Shown: positions 1-9,869 of the stretch, piece by piece
Layout of the letters: each line of letters starts with the position of its first letter
Numbering within the stretch: position 1 is the stretch's first letter
From: Paragonimus westermani
Lineage: Eukaryota; Platyhelminthes; Trematoda; Plagiorchiida; Troglotrematidae
Assembly: GCA_008508345.1 (NCBI GenBank)
Contig: QNGE01003876.1
Span: 6,346 to 70,345 of the forward strand
Length of the DNA stretch: 64,000 nt
Direction of reading: 5' to 3'
Notes under the pieces: model-generated
The model's database searches: none
Told to the model about the DNA's origin: nothing
What the model saw: the letters and a program-made list of their open reading frames with translations, nothing else
Position numbers and translations under genes: made by a program

Positions 1-313
1 AGCACTGACTGCCACTCTTTTATCCACAAAACGTAAATCGCTAAATTCAGGTTCCATCCCATCTGTAGAAGGAATATATTGAGTGTGAGTCGGTGGCCGC
101 CGCACATATGACGCGTTTCGCCATCACATTTGAACGGAATCACAATGGATGTTGCCTAAGTCGAAAATTGCAGAGACGTTTATGTCCCTTTTTACACAAG
201 TTAATCGATCGCTTCTCCGACAGGTTACTCAAAAGGAGTGATTCGTCTCTTCATAAAAATCGGATTGCCTATGAGATCCAACGAAGCTGGTTTAATACGT
301 ACATCACCGAAAT
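1..313 (-). pseudogene. Gypsy reverse transcriptase, N-terminal part
   Basis: Reading the minus strand from about 313, the frame gives NPIFMKRRITPFE, matching the 'P.f.k.R..P.....' linker at the start of Gypsy RT. With three in-frame stops it continues to a 'ATSIVIPFKCDGETRHMCGG' phrase (about 145-95), which fits the block 'WaTPIV.p.K.dG..RiCgDyR..lN' of RT motif 1. The next residues HRLTLN complete it. The catalytic palm (YxDD box) would lie beyond the window edge. The three stops show that it is dead. It joins directly onto the protease frame above, with the expected order and spacing. Confidence 0.75.
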
Positions 314-840
314 CTTTCGAACACTGGAGAATTGAACTGCGCATTTATGTTTTTAAATGCATCCGAGAACAGTGAGACAGAAATGTCCGAAAGTTTCATA
401 TCCTCCAAACCAACTATCAATGGCCCACTATCAGTACACGAAAAACAAAAATTATTTACAATGGACTGTGAATCAGAAAGTATGATTTGACAAGACACAA
501 CAGATGTTGAAGCGTGTCTAATGATACTCTTCACAGGGACTTCAGAGGACTCTGCACTTGCCGTCTCAAGGCACTTTACAAAATCAACAGGGATGAGTGG
601 TTCAGCATTACCAGTGTTCACAATGAATGAATATACAATACAGTTATTGACGAGATAGTTTCTTCTGGTGTGACTGGTAAGGTTAACAAAATAACCAGCA
701 AGGGCAGTAGGATGGAAGTCGGATTTCAAGTTATCGTCGTCACCATTGGACAGTGTGGAAGATTTCAGAATGTGACAAATATATTGAATGTGGCGGATTC
801 TACCGGAGTGGCACTTTGCAGTACGGAACCAACAAGTCAA
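304..840 (-). pseudogene. Gypsy zinc knuckle and aspartic protease relic
   Basis: A 178-codon open frame starts with the phrase FRTAKCHS and then GRIRHIQYIC. This is a CCHC nucleocapsid knuckle (775-813) in which the second Cys codon is missing. Residues 72-84 read FIVNTGNAEPLIP (627-589), which matches the retropepsin active site, except that the catalytic Asp of D-T-G is Asn (codon at 618-616). A protease-like body follows, ending in a GPLIVGLEDMKL stretch. That stretch resembles the 'ilGld.l..' strand near the end of Gypsy proteases. In a live element this enzyme would cut the polyprotein inside the particle. With Asn in place of Asp it would be inactive. The long open frame in an otherwise broken element is notable but may be chance. 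Confidence 0.75.
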
Positions 841-1118
841 TCGAGAATGTCTGCCACTAAATTAATTGCAGTTGTCCCACCATCCAGCAACGTTCGGATC
901 GGGTGCAGGTTGATTATTATCAGTTGCATTCCGAATATTTACCTTTTCGGCCCGCCACCTTTATTGACCATCTGATGGTCTCACATTGTTGTCGTACAAA
1001 GTCATCGGTTCATCTTTCACAGCAGCTTTGACATTCTGATATTGATCGCATGGTGTCCTGGCTGATTCGAAATTGGAATTCCGAAGGAGTTAAACATTCC
1101 GTTGCAAGTCACGCATGT

Positions 1119-1523
1119 CTAATCCGGCGATCGAACGGTCACGAAGTTGTGTTTGCAATTGGTCTTCGAAATTACACTGAGCTGCTTGAGTCTGGATTTC
1201 GAGTACGTACTGTCTGATATCTTTTCCACGAGCGCGTAGAATTCGGCTCCTTCAGCTGCTTCAAGATTTATGGGCTGGACATGTGAAAGCAGAGGTTTCT
1301 TCAAGGATTCGTAACAGAGCGAAATTCGGAAATCAGGAATTGACAGGCTTTTCACCAAGCTGTACGCATCTTTACCAATTATGATATGGAAGTGAGTGGC
1401 TATCTTCTCCGCCTTTAACGCTTTGCCCGTCAGATAACACATTTCCATGCGTTCTAAATGACCTCCGAATCCTCTCGACAAATTATGAATAGTCGGAATT
1501 TCAAGTGGGCGAAAGTCCACCAT
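1119..1523 (-). pseudogene. Gypsy-type gag (capsid) fragment
   Basis: A 134-codon frame starts with MVDFRPLEIP and contains GKDAYSLVKSL, followed by a YESLKKPLLSHVQP stretch. This is the pattern of Ty3/Gypsy gag capsid domains, where a conserved glycine-x-aspartate/alanine helix is followed by 'SYEeLkk.L..H..P' and then a helix on a 'F..lv' core. The gag would form the particle that packages element RNA. The matching part covers residues 1 to about 110. After that the frame drifts and stops, well short of a full gag of about 250-400 residues. The start at 1523 matches the natural gag start seen in related elements. The next piece downstream on the same strand is the zinc knuckle near 813, so about 280 bases of the gag C-terminus are scrambled or lost. 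There is no sign of host function. Confidence 0.75.
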
Positions 1524-2839
1524 AAGAAGTTACAGAACTCCTCGACGCCAGCTCTGATGGCCCCGAGAGTATGCTTATCGTCAACCGCGCAACGAAACAG
1601 TAATACTGGAGAATAGGTTTACTGACAAACACCATAAGGGCATTGATCGTTGTCCCCTCTGTGCTCGGCCCTCATAGCATTGTCCAAAGCCCACATAATC
1701 TGGGTAATCGCTGAAAAAACCTAGTACCCTGCTGCGTTGGCCGTCGCTCAAGATGAATTGGATCGCCCTATCCGCTTTTTGCGGTAGGGTAGATGGGCGA
1801 AAACTCGTGACTGCCAAACCCTCCCTCAGTCCCTCCCCTTATGACCTTGCCAGTACGACTTCTAGAGCCCAAATTGCCCACTTGAGCCACAGTAACACGA
1901 CGACCAACCTATGACACGCCCTAGAACGCGAAAAGGTTTCCGTTGGGACGTAGAATGTGTGCACGCTGTTGGATCGGTGTAGCACCACGGCATGGCCAGA
2001 ACGCTGCAGTGCACTTACTGCCATGGAATTCAACCGATTTAGCGTCAACGTAGCAGCATTGAGTGAGAAAATTCTTGCAGACCGAGGCAAGATTCTAGGT
2101 GCTGAATAATCCTTTTACTGGATAGGCTACCCGGTGGACAGTTCTCGAGAGTATGGTGTCAGTTTTGTTGTCTTTGACCACATCAATTCTTTGGTGATAG
2201 ACTAACCGCACAGCGTCAGCCTTCGAATCCCGTTCATGCGCCTGCGCCTCGGTCGAGGTGAGTGCGCTGAATCTGCCAGTGTTTGTGTCCAAATATTTGT
2301 CCCACCGATACAATCAACCAGTTTTATAGTCAGTTGCTTGCCACAATCCTGTCAGTATTGATAAGTGAACGGCCGTTTATTGATGGTAAACTGACCAGTC
2401 GGAGCCAGGCTGAGTGTTCCAGAGCAATATCACGAAATCAGCTCAACCACTAAACAGTCATCATCATTTGCTGGATTAGGTCATTGTACCACAGCGTGAC
2501 ATTCGTCGTCTGTCACGTGGGTGATGCGTGGCGCTGAGTGAAACACCGTCCATAAGCTGCTCAGTACGTTTATTCTTGTATGCAGGCCTTTTTTCGTAGA
2601 TCATTCGGACAACTAACAGTTAGATGTCAAAAGACTGATGTATCCGCGTCAAGGCCGTGTCAGGGTTCAAGCAGCGTTCTGATTGGCCGCGCCTTCAACG
2701 ACGAACGGCTCATTCATTCACGCACTTGAAGACGACGCTACTGCTTGTAAATGTGACAACAGAGTATGTATTTCTATTGGGTCACGTGTTCTCTCTACCA
2801 TTGTTGTTGCCTGCAAGGCTTATTGTTGACTGAACCCGA
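1524..2839. other. No recognisable gene; possible Gypsy leader/LTR zone
   Basis: This stretch is CpG-richer than the right half of the window. It carries three minus-strand frames of 72-83 codons (2313-2095, 2090-1839, 1817-1581) that I cannot assign. By position it should hold the 5' leader and LTR of the Gypsy copy to its left and any endonuclease part of the LINE to its right, but I recognise neither. A good plus-strand splice-donor-like site (GAG then gtgagt) lies near 2258. Confidence 0.3.
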
Positions 2840-2919
2840 ATGGAGATACAACAGTTGTTTTTCAACGTGCAGTTGCATGTCGTCTGAATATTCCCCCTTA
2901 CCCCTACCTTTTAGGACGC

Positions 2920-3312
2920 GTGGAACGCCGTACTGGTTCAACGACGACAGTGCGGCTACCTCCAACTTGGGGCGAGAGGACAACGCACCACTTGCCGCTT
3001 CCGGACCCGGAAAGTGAAGACAAAAGAGCGACATTTCAGAGCGCTTGCCGTCAACTGGTCAAATTTGTTCTCCGTATCAAGGACGACCGGTGGAAGCAGC
3101 AAGTTAAGCGGACACAAGGCTACGTCGGTCACCCACGACACACTGAGTTCTACGATTTGCTTAGGACGACTTCCGGTCCATCCGTCCAATCTGCCACGGT
3201 AGTGACTGACGTGGACCCCAGCTGTTCCGCCACTCAGCCGGAGGACGTAACAAGAGCCTGGCGCGAACACATTGGCAGCCCAATAAGCAGTTTGCCACCA
3301 TTGACTTGGTGA
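2920..3312 (+). pseudogene. LINE pre-RT linker region
   Basis: A frame of 130 codons contains DKRATFQSACRQLVKFVL (about 3016-3070), then KRTQGYVGHPRHTEFYDLL and TTSGPSVQ. This is the helical stretch that precedes RT in this LINE family: 'R..f...rr..q..lr.m.d.w...ka.eiqgyad.n..k.fy..lk.vyGp'. An overlapping frame just upstream (2766-3017) supplies WFNDDSAATSNL, which belongs immediately N-terminal to it, so there is a frameshift near 2975-3015. The role in living elements is probably RNA/target binding next to the polymerase. It has no independent function here. Confidence 0.75.
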
Positions 3313-3439
3313 CCTTGGACAGCCTGCAGCAATAAACCACCAAATCTTCGCTTGTTCTCGTCTCGGACTTGACAAAGTAGCTGAGAAAGTTTGGACAGTT
3401 GTGCAGCAGTAAAGCTGTAGACAAGAATAGTTTACTGGG

Positions 3440-4150
3440 TGAAATCCGGAGGAATGACGAACCGGCGCTTGGACGTACTTTGCTCCTACTGGTTTGCCTC
3501 ATTTCAAGGATGACCTCATCACACTTTTGTTAGTAGGTACGAATAGCAAGCAATGCCATGACAGTTATGGGAGCATCAGCCTGCTAAACAGCGCAGAAAA
3601 GGTAATTGTCTACGTGACGGGCTGAATGCGGGTGTTTTTGGGGCCAATATTCCCGAGTAGTAGTGCGGATTCCGAGCGAGTCAGTGAAGGGTGGGCCTGG
3701 TGTTTGCTGCTGGGCAGATTCAGGAAAAGTGCCGGGGATGCAGCCATCCCCTGTATACCCCCTTTGTGAACCCCAGCAAGGCGGTTGATTCCATGAGCTG
3801 CGAGACGTTGTCGTTGTCGTTTGGTAAATCTGGATGTTCAGATAATCTCTTCAATTTGATAAGAATGTTGCAGGCTGGGATGAAGGTGAAGGTACAGCCG
3901 TATGGATCGGCCTCTGACTTCCGCCTTATCCTTAATTTGAAGCAGGGATGTTTGTTTACCCCAGTCTCACCTAGTTCACATTCGAATGTCATGCTAACAG
4001 TTCCTTTCCAGGACTCGGCGAGAACGGCGTTGAGGTGGAATACTGAACGGGTGGACATCAACGGAGTATTCAACGTTTCGGTCCACCGACCCGATCACAC
4101 ACCCAAACGATGCGCATGCTGCTTTCTATAGATGACGGTGCGCTGTTCGC
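3440..4150 (+). pseudogene. LINE reverse transcriptase palm, inactive
   Basis: From 3560 the frame reads CHDSYGSISLLN, the RT motif 'C.nyRgIsLLn..gKi'. The open frame 3691-4131 then gives the fingers and palm: VFAAGQIQEKCR, a degraded 'vDl.kAFDsv' (now NPSKAVDSMS), GKSGC, ML.AGMKVKV, and LKQGC at 3937-3951 (the 'gvkQGcvLaP' motif). The catalytic box follows in another frame as SIDDGALFA (4125-4151), where live copies have FADD. Both aspartates survive (4131-4136). The first catalytic Asp region is mutated and a frameshift separates the two halves, so no active enzyme can be made. Target-primed reverse transcription is the family's known reaction. Confidence 0.85.
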
Positions 4151-5030
4151 TCACAGGGAAGATGAATCTCAGCAAATTGCTATGGCTTGCACGACCGCAG
4201 CATTCAAGTACGGAGTGGATAGTAACACAGGTAAGGCCTTTTCACTATTTCAGCTTTCTCCAGGCGGAGGTGCTATTCTTAAACCTTAGCCTGAAATGCG
4301 CATCGATGGGGATGTTGTCGACTGCTGCGCGAACTCCCACTAATTGGGTAGCAGTTTGCATACAGGTGGGTTCTCGGTCCGCGAATCACGGGCTCGCGAG
4401 AAATAGGCTATTGTTACTTTCGAAAAGCCTGAAGTACGTGTCTGCGGGAACCTCAGCTCTGTATCTACAGATCAGTGGTGTTACACATACTCCTGCACGG
4501 TAGTGAAGCTTGAACACTGTACCAACGGAGCTTGCACTGTGTGAGCCGTCTCCATTCGTAGTGTCTAAGACGTATCTTGAACATTCGGTGGACGGACAAG
4601 GTTCCGAACACTGATATACTGAGGCGAGCTGACAAGGACAGAGCGGAAGTCATATCGGTGGGAATCAGCTTTGTTTGCTGGGTCACATCTATCGGATGGA
4701 TGATGAACCTCCTCCAAAGCAGCTACTGTACGGGCCGGCGGAATCAAGTAAGCGATACCAGGGTTTTATCCAGGTAAGTATTTTGCACTGTAACACTGAT
4801 ATTAGATGCTGGGAGAAGTTAGCGTTGAACCCAACGATTTGGAATAAAGAGATTCGGGCGGGCGTCCGTAAATTCAGTCAGTAGACGTTGTGCTGCCGAG
4901 AACGGAGGCGTACGGATTACAAGAGAATGATCGATGCCAAAATTCATAGCGTCATGGCGATGTGGCTTTGCGATGTGTGCGGCTGCTGGTGCGATGATAG
5001 TTTGGGATTACTGGACCATCAATGTATTCA
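4151..5030 (+). pseudogene. LINE RT thumb, C-terminal domain and zinc finger
   Basis: Blocks in the expected order are: MRIDGDVVDCCANS.. (about 4295-4340, 'i.vnG..l..V..f.YLGs'), NIRWTDKVPNTDILRRAD (4580-4636, 'LRWqDriPdtdvL'), MLGHIYRMDDEPPPKQLLYG (4675-4734, 'W.GHlvRMdDerlPkqlfyg'), LALNPTIWNKE.RAGV (about 4819-4872, 'l.inp..We..A.drp.WR..v'), and CDVCGCWCDDSLGLLDHQC (4969-5026). The last keeps the finger spacing C-x2-C-x12-H and the 'GL..H' core seen at the end of this family. Stops occur between most blocks. The finger is presumed to bind nucleic acid during integration. It is the best preserved piece after the palm. Confidence 0.85.
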
Positions 5031-5060
5031 TAGTACACCGTCAGCCAAGAGACCAGTACG

Positions 5061-5475
5061 CCAGGGTCCAGTAGTTAAACGCCGTTATATTTGCTTTTTT
5101 CTTATTAACGGACGACTGCTTTTAATTGGAACCTACCCGCTCCTTTTTCAAGAAACCTGATGTATGTGGCCTTCTAACTTACGTTTCCTTTAGCTTTGCT
5201 GGTATACCCTATGGCGAATGACTCGTCTGTTTCCTTCCGGTACAACCACATATTTTGTTTTTCCTCTATGTGCTCTTCAGAGCGCAATCAATTCCACTCG
5301 TTTACTGGACACTATTTTCCCTACCAGCTTAGGTCTTACCATTGGAGTCTCACTCTATTTTTCTTCGTGAGATACGGGTTTCACTTTGAAGGCAGTCTAC
5401 TAACTGGCTAACCAGCAGTGGCCGGCTGGACACACAGACCTCACACACACAGTCATCGTCTTATTTTTTTCGGGT
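5061..5475. other. No gene recognised
   Basis: Noncoding sequence, pyrimidine-rich on the plus strand between 5160 and 5370, with a short CA-rich run near 5440-5455. No poly-A run or duplication marks the LINE 3' end here. Confidence 0.4.
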
Positions 5476-5985
5476 TTACACTGGATAAGTGGTGTGTAAG
5501 CAGAGCCACAGGTAGTTCGGTGCACACCACTTTTGATAATGGCTATGCACTGGCGTCCTTCGGCTTTGGTCACTGTAACAGGCTAACCAGAACGGAATGC
5601 TGCCAAACGTGTTCTCATCGAAGATCGTCAGTATTTTTCTAGTATCGTCCGGTAGGTTTTTGTGCCACAGCTCGAGCAAAACTTGTTCCTCAACCGTATG
5701 CTTGTTTTGTAGCCAGGTCACAGGGCGATAGATTTGTGGACGAGTGTTGTCGTTTAGCTCAACTCTTACATGAATTTGCGCAGATTGTGTTCTTCGGGAG
5801 CTGCGGTTCATCCAACAGTTGCAGCCTTTATTTGGTCATACGAGCTAATACTGGGCAGCTTGTGGATAGCGTCGGCAGCTCCAGTACCGACTTACATGCG
5901 GAGGTTGGCAACTAAGACATCGTGCATAGACGTTTGTGGGCAAGTGCACCAAGAACCGAGGGCGGCTTCGACTCGAATAAATGAA
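5476..5985 (-). pseudogene. Gypsy-type gag capsid relic (second lineage)
   Basis: Read on the minus strand from about 5985, the sequence gives FIRVEAALGSW, MHDVLVANLRM, AIHKLPSISSYDQIKAATV, APEEHNLRKFM and then, in the 111-codon frame 5811-5476, ELNDNTRPQIYRPVTWLQN and VLLELWHKNLPDDTRKIL. This is the order of the LTR-retrotransposon capsid: 'WF..vEa.F......... f..v...L........d.l..pp..pYd.lK..ll.rt..se..rl..ll...eLgd.rPsqlLr.m..l.......l..lW...LP..tr..L'. The stops and one frame shift make it a fossil. It differs from the gag at 1119-1523, so it is another lineage or another copy class. It sits immediately beyond the LINE 3' end, in the opposite orientation. No protease or RT partner was found to its left, where they should lie, so the LINE insertion or a deletion has removed them. 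Confidence 0.68.
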
Positions 5986-8769
5986 AATCTGAGAAAACAC
6001 TTACCGGGCTCAAGAAGTTTGACATAAGCGACAGTTTTCAAGGCAGCCGAATCTGGCCCTGGGTCAGCCAAGTTAAAAGTAAAAAGTCATCAACTCACAA
6101 AAACGAACCTGTCGACGCAAGCGGGAAAAACGTTTGAAGTTTACGCCACGTAAAATGGACTCTGGTCAACCAAGTAACATTTTGGGACAACAAAATGAAA
6201 CAAGAAATTCACTGAGCTATTTACTGTGACTCACAGTAACTGATCGCAACAGAACGTAATACACAGGTGCACTATCAGCCAAAAGAAGTTTCTAGTAAAT
6301 TTGGTTTTTATGGTGTGCAAAAACGAATGTTGCCACGCCAAGTTCGTGATAATGCAGACCGCGTGAAATCAGAAGGCGAGGCACGCGAAGACGAAGTTTG
6401 TATTGATCCGAACAATAGGCGAGTAGTTTACCTGTACACTGAACGTAACATGCATAGAAAATAATGTGCTGGAAGTGAGTAAAAAATACCGGAGACATTG
6501 TCATTCCGGTTCAATTTACGAAACGAAACAGCATGTGTCATGATCTGCCCAGTTTATTACACCAGTGAACTTTTGAGGGCGCTCGATTCCGTGACGGCAG
6601 GAGAAGAAATTTCTACTTTTTTGATCATTTGTAAAGCATTTTAAATATGTACCTCATGAATTCAAACCGTTAATACCGCCGGAACAAGATAAGTCCATAA
6701 CATCTATCGATGCAAACGAGTTCACACACCCGTTGAAACAAGAGAAGAATCGTGACCAGTATAGCTTCACTGGATAGGGTTCAAACTGTCTTAACCTGAA
6801 AGTAACTGTCATTAAAATAAATTGATGAATTAAGAAGGAGATAACGCTCACGAAGAACAAACAGGAGGAATCGACCAATTTAAATCTATGAGATAGAATA
6901 TCTAGTAATCTTATTTGGTTATCGTTGACAATAATGGAGTACCTATTGTCGTCTGCATTCATAAAGTTTTGGAATTTTTATGAGCCCAAACGTCTGTTTG
7001 AACGATTTGGAATAGCAACGAGTACCCCGCGCACTCGGACCTGAGACTCACACAGCACGCTCGCTTAAACTTCTACCGTATTATCGGTTCAACATCTTAT
7101 TCGCTCGCTCCCACGCTGAATTCGCGGATCGACAGTGCGCCCCTTGTTTACTCCTTGTATTCTCGATCAGTCATCTGAGGTTCGCCCGATTATCTTAACT
7201 GGTGATTCCGATGAAGTCACATATGATAGTATAGATTAGAGTTCAGTGAACCGTTTTCTTGGTCATAACATTGCGTTTTGAGTGCGTAAAATGTAAAAAT
7301 AAAATTGTTAAAATTATATAAATCACGTTTAAATTCGCGCACTTGCTATGGGCGTTGAGGAGATAAGATCAAATTTTCGTTTTCCGTATCATTGGTCTCG
7401 TTAGCAGTGCCCGCTTTGGGGAATCTTGGTCCAGAGTTGTTGTTGGCCGTGTTGAGGAATAAGATTTTCGTATATATTTATCCAATGAATGCAGTAAAAA
7501 TGTCAGTTTTTAAATGCGCCTTCTCCTCAACCGTTTCGAAGATAGATCACTTTAGTGCTCGTCGCACTGAGTCGCATTTTACCCAGGTACGCAATTATCA
7601 GACGCGAAAAGCAAAAGGCCGTTGAGGAGAGAGACCAAATCTTTAATCGACGAAATGTACAGGTGGTCTCTGATAGCGCCATAAAAGGCACCGACACGCG
7701 AAATAGCTAGAGAGGCTAGAGACCGGCCGTCGAAGAGCGAGTAAACCGAAAGAATGTCACGTGTGTCTTTTTGGTTCGCGCCACGGTCACATGACATGTA
7801 GACAAACAATCGGACAACATGCATCGTGCGAGCTTTCTTAATAGCCTAGGTACAATACGCAACTATGAGTTTTGAAACTATTTTACACACCATACCGCAG
7901 GCAGACCAGTGAAATTCCCAGGCCGCTACATCACCTTCTCTGCCGTTGGATAGTGAGGAAAGCACTTGTTAGATCAAGAGATTACTAGTAACTCGGTGTA
8001 GACGTTAGTCGCCGGTGAACGATTCAACAGCGGATGCAACGACTTCCAAAACATACACAAGTACTTCAACCCGAGAGACAGTGACACCCGCTGGATCACC
8101 TGGTGGCCTCGTCCGATGCGATACACAAATGTTGTTGGGGAAGGGCGTCTTTGTCATTAGTTGGGTAGATAGTCGCCACAACTGTCCCACAGATAATTTG
8201 CTGGCCACGAAGGACGCCCAAGTAGCGGTTCTGCACAAAGCAGTTGCCGAAATTCGTGAACACAGCTAGTCATAACCGGACTCTCAGATAGGTCAAATGG
8301 GACGTGAACTGACAGACCTGTGTGCCATCGATCAGCGTGCCAAATCATCTTCGGCGCGTACGCCATCTCATTCCAAGTCTTTGTAAGGATGGTTGAAATA
8401 CTAGAAGATGACGATCACCACGTAGCCATTACAGTAACAAAAGTTTGAAGTGGCGGGCCGGAGATTTATGATGACGAAAACTCCAGGCCTCTCAAAAACT
8501 GGTCGTCTTTCTTTCTCGAAGTATTCGAGCTTCAAGATGAATTTCTTCGGCAACTCAGGAGAAGAGGATAGAATCACCCGCAACTGATTCACGGTAAGAA
8601 ACTAGTTCTACACTGCCAGCTCATTGAACCTTTCGGCCGTTAACCGTTGGGTTTGAACCTTGATCTTTGCCGTGCTTTTCGCTGAGTTCTCGCTGTGCCC
8701 AATACTCTTTTCCTTGTTACTGGCATCGATTTCGTCCATGATTTCGAGTTGCTGATCGAAATGTGTCGG
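5986..8769. other. No gene recognised
   Basis: Only short frames without recognisable domains occur here. Frames at 6267-6464 (65 codons, basic, charged) and 8015-8269 (84 codons, ending in a helical LLATKDAQVAVLHKAVAEI stretch) look more protein-like than average but cannot be assigned. The three-copy GTTGAGGA motif is listed separately. The right part (8280-8770) may contain the decayed N-terminal endonuclease of the CR1-like LINE, but I cannot read it. Confidence 0.35.
7351..7670 (+). repeat. Three copies of a GTTGAGGA-led motif
   Basis: GTTGAGGA is followed by a purine-rich run and then an AT-rich stretch at 7353, 7451 and 7621. The copies at 7353 and 7621 share about 20 positions (GTTGAGGAGA, then AAGA/GAGA, CAAAT). 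This could be the remains of a tandem or LTR-internal repeat. The stretch around 7660-7760 is CpG-rich, which is unusual for the neighbourhood. The family is unknown. Confidence 0.35.
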
Positions 8770-8772
8770 AGG

Positions 8773-9107
8773 CGATGAATGTTATCTACAGGACTCCTGG
8801 ATCGTTACTGGCCTTGATACAGAATAGCTTCAACACTACATCACTGGTAGCTACTGTCTCGTCATGTTTGTCTTTGACGCACTACTGATTTATCAGCAGC
8901 TTTAGCCACGTTTGCAGCCAACGAGTATCCACACAAGAAAATATCCGCTTTCTTCTTGAAAGTGTCTTTACTAGCGCGTCCGTATGCTTACGAGATGTCT
9001 TGGTGACCACGCACCCGCAATAGACTCGGTGTTCCGTCCAACCGTCGAACAGCAACCGTCCGGGTCACCTGGCACCACTGGGGAGTGATACTCATGATTC
9101 ACTCGGG
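8773..9107 (+). pseudogene. CR1-like LINE endonuclease relic
   Basis: AMNVIYRTPGSLLALIQNSF at 8773-8832 corresponds to the 'vYRpPs...' strand of the APE-type LINE endonuclease. HLAPLGSDTHDSL at 9066-9104 corresponds to the C-terminal catalytic 'LG.SDH' motif, with the Asp and His spread by one extra residue. About 80 codons separate them, as expected for the second half of the domain. The DFN motif between them is not readable. In live elements this domain nicks the target DNA to prime reverse transcription. This copy is broken by stops. Confidence 0.6.
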
Positions 9108-9320
9108 ACAAAGAAATATAAGAAAGAAAGTCAAGAGTAGGTCCAATTTTCTGACGGAGATCGTTTGCCGAGATGAATGGAAGAGCGGAATCCGTTAGCT
9201 AGGCAGATGAAGATAATCCAAATGCTAACAGTTAGTGGAGTAGGGCAATATGTGGAGTAGTAGGTGCGAACACAGGTTGAGGGTTTTGCCCCAGTCTGGA
9301 TTCCATAACCTTGTTGCCAG

Positions 9321-9640
9321 TGGCCACCGTGGTTTGACCGTAGGCTAAGAACCTGTCTCCAATGCCGAAATGAGGCATACAAACTACTTCGATCAACTAG
9401 ATGTGGATAGGAGCGCTACAAAAGTTTTCGCAACCAGAGCTGCACATTGAGGATCACGAAACGAAAACAGGTAGTGATAACTGTAACAAAGACATATAAT
9501 TACCTTCGAAGATAAGCTGCAACAAGAAAGGACACACCTACAGTTACTGGAGAGTTTGAAAGAGCAGAAGCTGAAGGGGTAACGGACGAGGCCCTGGCCG
9601 ATCGGTATGCTACGGTGTGCTCTGTTCAAATGTCCAATTT
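9321..9640 (+). pseudogene. CR1-like LINE EN-RT linker
   Basis: The frame around 9321-9470 reads PPWFDRRLRTCLQCRNEAYK, then RSTRCG, a stop, ERYKSFRNQSCTLRITKRKQ. This is the linker found in CR1 elements: 'p.Wf...lr.....kn.a.k.......... y...rn.c...ir.akr.y'. Further on, VTDEALADRYATVC (9580-9621) fits the 'D..iAe.fa..F' stretch that precedes the RT fingers. The minus-strand frames over the same bases (9382-9131 and 9731-9393) are shadows. Confidence 0.75.
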
Positions 9641-9869
9641 CTTTGCGTTTTCCTGAAGACTTGGTTATCAGCGCAGAGTAGATCAGGGGATAGGAGGTTG
9701 TGGTGCAGACGGAAAATCCCACTCTGCACAAGATATGCAGTCAAGATAGTTTGCACTCACCAGCACGGATGAGCTTCAAGTTTTACCAACTAGAATGTTC
9801 AACATGTCTTAGCAATATAGTCGAATTTAACTGGATGGAGAAAAACATTCGTGTGTTTCGTGTATAAGC

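Larger units (their letters stand above)
1..1523 (-). mobile_element. Decayed Ty3/Gypsy LTR retrotransposon, gag to start of RT (runs off left edge)
   Basis: Read on the minus strand from 1523 down to 1, three blocks occur in the order expected of a Ty3/Gypsy element: a gag capsid segment (1523-1119), a zinc knuckle plus aspartic protease (840-304), and the beginning of reverse transcriptase (about 313-1). The window ends inside RT, so the rest of pol and one LTR would lie to the left. Stops and frame changes separate the blocks, so the copy is inactive. The family call rests on motif order and recalled similarity to flatworm Gypsy polyproteins, not on a search. No LTR was recognised on the gag side. 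Confidence 0.82.
2840..5060 (+). mobile_element. Decayed non-LTR retrotransposon (endonuclease-RT LINE type) with C-terminal zinc finger
   Basis: Pieces of one LINE ORF2 protein lie in the correct order on the plus strand but in changing frames: a pre-RT region (WFNDDSAATSNL at 2934-2969, then a block at 3030-3300), RT palm motifs (about 3560-4150), a thumb/C-terminal region (4170-4880), and a C-terminal C2H2-like finger (4969-5026). The order and many phrases match the 'endonuclease-reverse transcriptase' proteins that are abundant in flukes and tapeworms. No endonuclease domain was found upstream, as expected for a 5'-truncated LINE copy. There are more than ten stops and frameshifts. No poly-A tail or target-site duplication was recognised. 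Confidence 0.87.

Noticed and set aside
9131..9731. Minus-strand frames of 83 and 112 codons
   Set aside because: Antisense to the CR1-like linker, whose plus-strand reading matches a known domain order.
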